From Gemmatimonadota bacterium (lineage in GTDB: Bacteria; Gemmatimonadota; Gemmatimonadetes; Longimicrobiales; Longimicrobiaceae), in assembly GCA_019348475.1 (NCBI GenBank), contig JAHWJJ010000085.1, positions 1 through 11,599 on the forward strand: a DNA stretch of 11,599 bases, written 5' to 3'. Position numbers and translations under genes: made by a program. Every line of letters begins with the position of its first letter. The stretch's first letter is position 1. This document shows, piece by piece, positions 6,791 to 11,599 of the stretch. Under the pieces are notes generated by a model that saw nothing but the letters and a program-made list of their open reading frames with translations, was not told the origin of the DNA and did not search any database.

Positions 6791-7711
6791 TCACGGGCCC
6801 GCCTGCGCGCGCGCGACGCTGAAACGCGAGGTGCGGGCCGCGTCTGGGCCGTCGACCACGGCCTTGATCAGGCAGGCGTCCAGCAGCATGTCGGGGATGA
6901 AGCGGAGCCGGAACGCGGTCAGCACCTGGCGGATCTCGGCCCGCCGTGCCTCGTCCGGACCCTCGGCGGGCCGCGCGTGCACGGGGAGCGTGCGGACCCG
7001 CTCCTGCGCGGAAGCGACGAGGGCGCGTCCGCGGGCGTCGTACGGCTCGGACCGGACCCGTGGCTCCACGCGCGACCAGACCGCGGCCAGAAAGCCGGGC
7101 CAGTTCGCCAGGCCGCGGTAGTAGGACGACACCAGCGGATGCCCGTGCCGCTCCTTGACCGACTGAAAGAGCGCCCGCAGCCGCGGATCGTCCGTCTCCG
7201 CGTCCACCATCTCCACCTTCGAGGTTCCCTCGGCGGGCCCCGACGGGATGGGCGAGGCATCCCCGGCGGCCGGTCCCGGAGCGGCGCCGCCCGGGGAGGG
7301 GCCGAAGTCCATCTCGTGCAGGAGCGTCGCCGTCAGCAGGAGCTTGGGCAGGACGTAGTGGATGGTGTCGTTGAAGGCCCGGATCCGGTGCAGGTCGCCC
7401 GACGCTTCCCGGTCCACGCCGCCGGCGTCCGGGACGGGCTCCAGCAGCGCCTGCGCCCGGAGCTCGTCCGCCGCCTGCTCGAAAGCCCGGCTCCGCAGGG
7501 TGGGCCGGATGCGCGCCCAGGCGCCCTCCAGGTAGTCCGGGTGGTTGGCGAGCGTGCGGAAGATCAGGTTGACGATGGGGACGCGGAGCGTGTCCTGGAC
7601 GTCCTGGTAGACCCGCGCCACCCGCTCGCTCGCCGCGTCCGGCATCACGTCCGGCATCCGTGCCACCCGTTCCATCCCGCGCCGGATCTCCTGCTCGTCG
7701 TCGCGATCCAT
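6791..7711 (-). CDS. DehI-family (halocarboxylic acid dehalogenase-like) protein
   Basis: This 306-residue protein contains two copies of the DehI helical repeat. The first (about 28-71) reads VYQDVQDTLRVPIVNLIFR then LANHPDYLEGAW; the second (about 175-219) has PLVSSYYRGLANWPGFLAAVW. The copies are joined by a proline/glycine-rich linker (136-165). The family is named after a non-stereospecific 2-haloacid dehalogenase of Pseudomonas, but most members are uncharacterised, and I cannot assign the catalytic Asp from sequence alone. Dehalogenation is therefore unproven. It starts at ATG 7711 with GGAG five bases upstream. It has no signal peptide or membrane helix, so it is probably cytoplasmic. 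It follows the propeller lipoprotein gene on the same strand, but a strong hairpin lies between them. Nothing ties it directly to ebo. Confidence 0.82.
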   Translation of the reverse strand: MDRDDEQEIRRGMERVARMPDVMPDAASERVARVYQDVQDTLRVPIVNLIFRTLANHPDYLEGAWARIRPTLRSRAFEQAADELRAQALLEPVPDAGGVDREASGDLHRIRAFNDTIHYVLPKLLLTATLLHEMDFGPSPGGAAPGPAAGDASPIPSGPAEGTSKVEMVDAETDDPRLRALFQSVKERHGHPLVSSYYRGLANWPGFLAAVWSRVEPRVRSEPYDARGRALVASAQERVRTLPVHARPAEGPDEARRAEIRQVLTAFRLRFIPDMLLDACLIKAVVDGPDAARTSRFSVARAQAGP

Positions 7712-7745
7712 TCCGTCTCCGTCCGCGTGGATTGACGTTCGGCGG

Positions 7746-7789
7746 TGGAGGGAGAGGCAGTTCCGGTCCCCGGAATGCCTCTCGCTCCA
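7746..7789. terminator. Strong hairpin after the propeller lipoprotein gene
   Basis: A 19-bp stem can form: TGGAG, one G-G mismatch, GAGAGGCA, one bulged G, TTCCGG, a three-base loop, and the complements in reverse. It lies between the stop of the - strand gene at 7823 and the DehI-family start at 7711. No T run follows on the - strand, so it could act as a terminator, a transcript-stabilising end or a read-through attenuator ahead of the DehI-family gene. Confidence 0.65.
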
Positions 7790-7822
7790 GCCGCAGCCGC
7801 GGTCACACCCCCGGCCGCGCGG

Positions 7823-9433
7823 CTACCGCAGGCGTGCCCGCGGCGGCAGCGGAGACAGGTTGGCCGGGGGTCCGCTCGCCGGCACGCCGTCGCGCGTGAC
7901 CCGCCAGATCACCCCGGTCCCGGGGAACGGGCGGGGGAAGGGAGCGGGACCCGCCAGGAACACCGTCAGCGCACCGATGTCGGCGATGTACATGGCGTTG
8001 CCGTCGGGCGAGAAACGGACGTCCACGGGGTGCTTGGGCGCCCCGGTGACCACGTATTCCATCCCTTCGGGCCCCAGCGCCGCGGGCTGCGCGGTGAAGA
8101 ACCACTCCATCTGACCCGTGGCGGGGTCGATGCGCACCACCTGGTGCCCGGTGGGCACCTTCTCCGTCCCGGTGATGGGGAGTCCGGCGCCGAACTCGCC
8201 CAGGAACATCTGCCCCTCGAAGCCGAACCGGCTGCTGCGGCTGAAGTCGAACTTGGTGACCCCGGCGTGCTTGGGCCGCGTGAAGAGCGGCCGCTCCACC
8301 GGGGGATGGTCCGCCAGGAGGAACTCCGGCCTGGGTCCGCGCGTGGAGTTGAACCGCGGGTCGGTGACGGGAATGCCGCTGGAGTAGTCCGGCCACCCGT
8401 ACCAGGCGCCCTCACGGACCACCCAGACGTTGTCCTCCGCGTTGGCGATCGGGCGGCTGCCGCGCTCGTCGTACCCGTTGTCCGACGCGTACAGGCGCCC
8501 GTCCGGCCCCCACCGCACGCCGAACGGGTTGCGGAGCCCCCAGGCGAACACCTCCAGCCCGGAGCCGTCGGCGTTCATCCGCAGGATGGCCGCGTTGGCC
8601 TTGACCTGTCCCCGGATCACGCGGTTCCCGCTGACGCCGAAGGGCTGGAAGGCGCCCGTCCGTGCCAGCATGGACCGGTCCGGGTTGCGGTTGAACAGGC
8701 TGGCCATCACGTACCGAACGTTGCTCCACAGGCTCACCAGCCGGCCCTGCCGCGCCAGGACGTTGTTGGGATGGGGAGTCAGGAAGCTCTCCCCCCGCAG
8801 CCGGATGTCGCGCGCGGGGACGTCGCTCATGTTGGGCCAGAGCGCCAGTCCCAGGAACGGCCAGGCCTGGTCCAGCCCCACCACGCCGGCGTCGGTGAAC
8901 GCACCCACGCCAAAGTAGATCCTGCCGTCCGGACCCACCGACATCTGGCTGCTGAAGTGCCCCGAAGAGGCGGGCAGGTCCGTGACCAGGTCGCGCAGCG
9001 TTCCGTCGGTGCCCAGGACGGAGATCTTGTTGAAGTGCGAGACGTACAGCTGGCCCTGGTGCCACATGATGTCGGTGATGGGGCCCATCAGCCCGGTGTT
9101 CGCCTCGGCCACGTAGGCCATCTCGCCCGCCGGCGTGATGCGCAGGATGCGCGGCGGAGCCACCGGGTCGCCGTACGTGTAGCCGCCCTCGGCCACGTAC
9201 AGGTTGCCGCGGTCGTCGAACTCCACGCTGGTGGGGTAGATCAGGTCCCGCACCACCACCTCCACCCGGTATCCCGGGGGTACCCGGGCGGCCGCGGCAT
9301 CCGCCGGCGGCACCCGCGGCATCTCGCGCGGAAAGATCCCCTGCGGCATGCTGGGCCGCGGAATGCCGCACGCCGCGGCCCCCAGCGACAGCAGACCGGC
9401 CACCACGGCGGACGTCACGTACCTGGACCTCAT
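7823..9433 (-). CDS. Sorbosone/glucose-dehydrogenase-like beta-propeller lipoprotein
   Basis: This 536-residue secreted protein resembles the soluble quinoprotein glucose/L-sorbosone dehydrogenase family. It starts at ATG 9433 behind a strong GGAGG site. Residues 1-22 form a signal peptide ending in AAACG, a weak lipobox with Cys22. The rest is propeller blades. The most diagnostic blade is ILRMNADGSGLEVFAWGLRNP (283-303), followed by GRLYASDNGYDERGS (312-326), AWYGWPDYSSG (343-353) and, near the end, HPVDVRFSPDGNAMYIAD (468-485). RNP and YGW are family-conserved around the PQQ pocket. No CxxCH heme motif is present. Whether it binds PQQ cannot be told; many relatives are annotated by fold only. 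A 10-bp hairpin separates it from eboB upstream and a long hairpin follows it, so it may form its own transcript. It should be periplasmic or surface-exposed. Confidence 0.85.
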   Translation of the reverse strand: MRSRYVTSAVVAGLLSLGAAACGIPRPSMPQGIFPREMPRVPPADAAAARVPPGYRVEVVVRDLIYPTSVEFDDRGNLYVAEGGYTYGDPVAPPRILRITPAGEMAYVAEANTGLMGPITDIMWHQGQLYVSHFNKISVLGTDGTLRDLVTDLPASSGHFSSQMSVGPDGRIYFGVGAFTDAGVVGLDQAWPFLGLALWPNMSDVPARDIRLRGESFLTPHPNNVLARQGRLVSLWSNVRYVMASLFNRNPDRSMLARTGAFQPFGVSGNRVIRGQVKANAAILRMNADGSGLEVFAWGLRNPFGVRWGPDGRLYASDNGYDERGSRPIANAEDNVWVVREGAWYGWPDYSSGIPVTDPRFNSTRGPRPEFLLADHPPVERPLFTRPKHAGVTKFDFSRSSRFGFEGQMFLGEFGAGLPITGTEKVPTGHQVVRIDPATGQMEWFFTAQPAALGPEGMEYVVTGAPKHPVDVRFSPDGNAMYIADIGALTVFLAGPAPFPRPFPGTGVIWRVTRDGVPASGPPANLSPLPPRARLR

Positions 9434-9472
9434 TGGCTCCCTCCATTGTTGTGCGCCGGCGATGCCGCTTCG

Positions 9473-9502
9473 CCACGCCCGGCCGGCAGATCCCGGGCGT
9501 GG
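9473..9502. terminator. Hairpin between eboB and the propeller lipoprotein gene
   Basis: A 10-bp perfect inverted repeat (CCACGCCCGG / CCGGGCGTGG) with a 10-base loop lies in the 103-bp gap. On the - strand it begins 35 bases after the eboB stop. No T tract follows on that strand, so termination efficiency is uncertain. Confidence 0.55.
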
Positions 9503-9536
9503 TTTCCCGAACGATGGTGCGCTTTGCGTGAAGCCC

Positions 9537-10370
9537 TCAGGCGGCTGCGCCGGCGAGCATGCCGCGGCCTTCCGGAAGCTGGAACTTGGGGCTCTGGCCC
9601 AGGAACTCGGCGGGGTTCTCGAACACCACGCGCCGGATGAGCGCGTCGGGATGCCCGCGGCGGCGCATGGCCAGGATGAACTGCGGTACGGCAACGGGCA
9701 CGCTGGGGCCCCAGTCGCAGGCGGACGCCACGCAGATGCGATCGGTGCCGTGCATCTCCAGCATGTCGATGGCGCGCTCCGGCGACACCTTGGTCTGCGG
9801 ATACAGGGTAAGGCCGGTCCAGAAGCCGTTGCCCAGGATCATCTCCAGCGTGTGCTCCTCGGCGTGGTCGATCAGCACGCGGCCGGGGTCCAGCTCGTAC
9901 TCCAGCAGCGTCTCCACGATCACCCGCGTGCCTTTGTGCTTGTCTTCCAGGTGCGGCGTGTGGATGTGGATGAGCTGGTCGTGCTCCAGCGCCAGCTCCA
10001 CGTGGTCGCGAAAGGTCGCCAGCTCGTTGCGCGTCACCCGGTTCAGCCCGATCTCGCCGATGCCCAGCACGTTGGGCCGGTCCAGGTAGCGGGGGATGCG
10101 GCGCAGCACCTCGCGCGCCAGCGCCCGGTCCTCGCCCTCCTTGGGGTTCAGGCACAGCCAGGTGTAGTGGCGGATGCCGTACTGGGCCGCGCGCTTCGGC
10201 TCGAAGTCCGTGATCTGCCGGAAGTAGTCTTCGAACCCGTCGGCCGAGCTGCGGTCCCACCCGGGCCAGAAGGCGGGCTCCGTCAGCGCCACGCACCCGG
10301 TCATCGCCATCTGCACGTAGTCGTCCGTGGTGCGTGACACCATGTGGGCGTGGAGGTCGATGTACTCCAT
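9537..10370 (-). CDS. eboB: EboB, TatD-like metal-dependent hydrolase
   Basis: This 277-residue amidohydrolase-fold protein of the TatD family fits the EboB subfamily. The opening is [20 protein letters not shown] (2-21), with metal ligands His7 and His9. Next come EPAFW (31-35), [15 protein letters not shown] (64-78), GIGEIGL (103-109) with Glu106, IHIHTPH (134-140) with His137, IDHAEEHT (167-174) with His169, and SACDWGPS (216-223) with Asp219. All expected metal-site residues are therefore present. The specific sequence after the HxH, and the GIRHY-NPKE segment, distinguish it from housekeeping TatD nucleases. The substrate is unknown. It begins with a TGATG overlap with the gene upstream, and GAGG lies seven bases before its ATG, so the two are translated together. 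It is encoded on the opposite strand and more than 5.8 kb away from eboDEC. Confidence 0.87.
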   Translation of the reverse strand: MEYIDLHAHMVSRTTDDYVQMAMTGCVALTEPAFWPGWDRSSADGFEDYFRQITDFEPKRAAQYGIRHYTWLCLNPKEGEDRALAREVLRRIPRYLDRPNVLGIGEIGLNRVTRNELATFRDHVELALEHDQLIHIHTPHLEDKHKGTRVIVETLLEYELDPGRVLIDHAEEHTLEMILGNGFWTGLTLYPQTKVSPERAIDMLEMHGTDRICVASACDWGPSVPVAVPQFILAMRRRGHPDALIRRVVFENPAEFLGQSPKFQLPEGRGMLAGAAA

Positions 10371-10681
10371 CAGACGGCCTCGTTCCACCGGTCGTAGGCC
10401 CCGCGCGCGCTCTTCTGGTCCAGCGCCGGGAGCGGCTCGGTGGTGGGGTCGCTGAACACCATCTGCACCCGCTCCGTGCGCCCCGGCGCGTCCTGGGCCA
10501 GGACGGCGAGCGCTTCGCGAAAGGCGCGCATCCGGAAGTCCCGCCCCGCGCCCGCGTCGCCCGCGCGGTCCACGCGGTCCAGGTACGCCGCGACCTCCAG
10601 CAGCCGTGTGCGGTTCTCGATGAAGTACTCGTCCACCAGCTCCACGCCGGTCCTGGGCGAGGGAAGGGCACAGGGGGTCAT
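10370..10681 (-). CDS. Small uncharacterised protein coupled to eboB
   Basis: I cannot name a family for this 103-residue protein. It is mostly predicted helix: [20 protein letters not shown] (13-32), then [26 protein letters not shown] (47-64), then [20 protein letters not shown] (73-92). The SDPT-EPLP-LDQKSA end looks conserved rather than random. No signal peptide or membrane segment is visible. It starts at ATG 10681 with GGAG six bases upstream, and its stop shares a base with the eboB start (TGATG). This tight coupling suggests that its product works with EboB. It occupies the position canonical operons give to eboA, but it is far shorter than the roughly 230-residue EboA I know of and shows no clear EboA sequence, so I leave the symbol empty. 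Confidence 0.85.
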   Translation of the reverse strand: MTPCALPSPRTGVELVDEYFIENRTRLLEVAAYLDRVDRAGDAGAGRDFRMRAFREALAVLAQDAPGRTERVQMVFSDPTTEPLPALDQKSARGAYDRWNEAV

Positions 10682-10734
10682 GACGCACTCCGCGTGGAAG
10701 GCTCGCCGCGGACGAAAAGGCCCGCCGCCGTGCC

Positions 10735-11442
10735 TCAGTAGATGTAGACCGGCATATCGATGCGGAGCACCTCCAGCATCGCCGCGAGGTCGCGCTCGGG
10801 AACCGCGAAAGCGGCTGGCTTGACCTGATCGGTGAAGGGGCCGGTTCGCGGAGTCGAATAGATCTCCGTTCCGTCATCGAGCTTCAGGACGTAACGCCCG
10901 AGAGCTCCCTTCACCTGCCGCTCCTCCTCCGGGGGGATTGGCTCACCTCGGCTGACGTATACCCATTCAGGGATGGTATAGGTCGGATTCGTCTGCTTCT
11001 CCTTCAGATGGCGTTCACCGAGCGCCCGGACCAGCCGCCAGGTACGTCCGTCGGGTCCGTTGATGGTCGAATCGGAACCGATGCCGATCCGCACCTCCCG
11101 GAGGGTCGCTGGACCGTGCCTGAGGGAGAGGGTGGAGTCCTCTACGCTGATCGCCAGGTGCATTCCCTTCTCCCGCAGAGCCTTCATCCGGAGCTCGCGC
11201 TGGAAGAGAGCAATCGCCAGCTCCGAGCGCCGAGCCTCCGACTCCAGGATCCGGTCGCGGGTCGCCCGCTCCGCCTCCGACATCTGCGCGTTGATGATCT
11301 CCGCATCCCGCTGGTACTTCGGGACGCGAGACGCCACCACCGCCGTGGCTGTCAGCAGCACGAGCAGCAGCACCGTGCTCCCCCAGAAGAAAACCGGGTG
11401 CCGGCGCCAGAGTGTTCGCTTCGCGGGTTGGTTCTCGGTCAT
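10735..11442 (-). CDS. Membrane-anchored, degenerate L,D-transpeptidase-like protein
   Basis: This 235-residue protein has a short cytoplasmic N-terminus rich in Lys/Arg, one transmembrane helix (about 17-39) and a charged helical, probably coiled-coil stretch (44-93). A C-terminal domain (about 94-235) follows, whose layout recalls YkuD-type L,D-transpeptidases: [34 protein letters not shown] (154-173), [18 protein letters not shown] (181-198), and an ending like the family's ...GTPVxI (IDMPVYIY). Where active enzymes have IHGT and SHGCIRL, this one has IYST and KPAAFAV, and the whole protein contains no cysteine. If the homology is right, it is catalytically dead. ATG 11442 is chosen over 11481 because GGAGAG precedes it at good spacing and the helix then sits naturally. 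It is 53 bases upstream of the eboB-coupled gene and may share its transcript. Confidence 0.75.
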   Translation of the reverse strand: MTENQPAKRTLWRRHPVFFWGSTVLLLVLLTATAVVASRVPKYQRDAEIINAQMSEAERATRDRILESEARRSELAIALFQRELRMKALREKGMHLAISVEDSTLSLRHGPATLREVRIGIGSDSTINGPDGRTWRLVRALGERHLKEKQTNPTYTIPEWVYVSRGEPIPPEEERQVKGALGRYVLKLDDGTEIYSTPRTGPFTDQVKPAAFAVPERDLAAMLEVLRIDMPVYIY

Positions 11443-11599
11443 CGGGGCTCTCCACGGCGGGCAGGCGGGCTCGTAAGACACCCGCGCGCGGCTGCAATTA
11501 ATATTCCGGTGCTCTCCGCCCGATCTATCTACAGCCGCCGCACAGAGTTACACGTTTGCGTCGGGGTTGTTCCAGAAACGGGTGATCTGCGTCGCGCCG
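11443..11599. other. Upstream region of the rightmost gene
   Basis: No gene is supported. On the - strand there are small A+T-rich spots (AATATTAATT around 11496-11505 and TAGATAGAT around 11525-11533) that could carry a -10 element for the operon starting with the L,D-transpeptidase-like gene. No matching -35 box was convincing. Confidence 0.35.

Noticed and set aside
7745..9640. Very long open frame on the + strand opposite the propeller lipoprotein
   Set aside because: It is rich in Arg, Gly, Pro, Val and His with no domain, as expected for the antisense of a G+C-rich gene; the - strand frame has clear family motifs.
7823..9694. Longer form of the propeller lipoprotein starting near 9694
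   Set aside because: The extra 87 residues overlap eboB and are Ser/Arg/Pro-rich; ATG 9433 has a strong GGAGG site and a signal peptide.
10370..10681. Calling the eboB-coupled gene eboA
   Set aside because: Position alone is not enough: it is less than half the usual EboA length and I see no shared sequence pattern.

Overview
The window is about 70% G+C, densely coded bacterial DNA carrying short Shine-Dalgarno sites, two lipoprotein-type export signals and stop/start-overlapping gene pairs. No rRNA, tRNA, CRISPR array, transposase or phage gene was found. The gene content would suit a Gemmatimonadota (Longimicrobium-like) or similar high-GC Gram-negative soil bacterium. That placement is inferred from style only; no phylogenetic marker is present.

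The core of the window is an ebo metabolite-traffic locus. On the + strand, eboD (3-dehydroquinate-synthase-like), eboE (TIM-barrel isomerase-like) and eboC (UbiA prenyltransferase-like) form a tight operon joined by two ATGA stop/start overlaps (385-3730). An 11-bp perfect hairpin at 3788-3814 separates it from everything to the right, which lies on the - strand. Reading leftwards from the right end, these genes are: a membrane-anchored, apparently degenerate L,D-transpeptidase-like protein (10735-11442); a 103-residue protein (10370-10681) coupled to eboB, a TatD-like hydrolase (9537-10370); a sorbosone/glucose-dehydrogenase-like beta-propeller lipoprotein (7823-9433); a DehI-family protein (6791-7711); eboF, an alkaline phosphatase/phosphodiesterase superfamily protein (4963-6405); a 71-residue hypothetical protein (4656-4871); and an MsrB lipoprotein (3838-4422).

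In families where it has been studied, the ebo set (EboA-F) is needed to move a precursor across the inner membrane; the known case is scytonemin biosynthesis in cyanobacteria. Here the set is split into three blocks on two strands (D-E-C, F, B), with non-ebo genes between them, and no canonical EboA is visible. Three of the intervening or flanking products carry export or membrane signals, so the neighbourhood has an envelope theme. A functional link between them and Ebo is inference.

The ends hold little. Bases 1-384 contain a run of 16 C and no supported gene. Bases 6406-6790 contain no supported gene. Bases 11443-11599 are upstream sequence for the rightmost gene.
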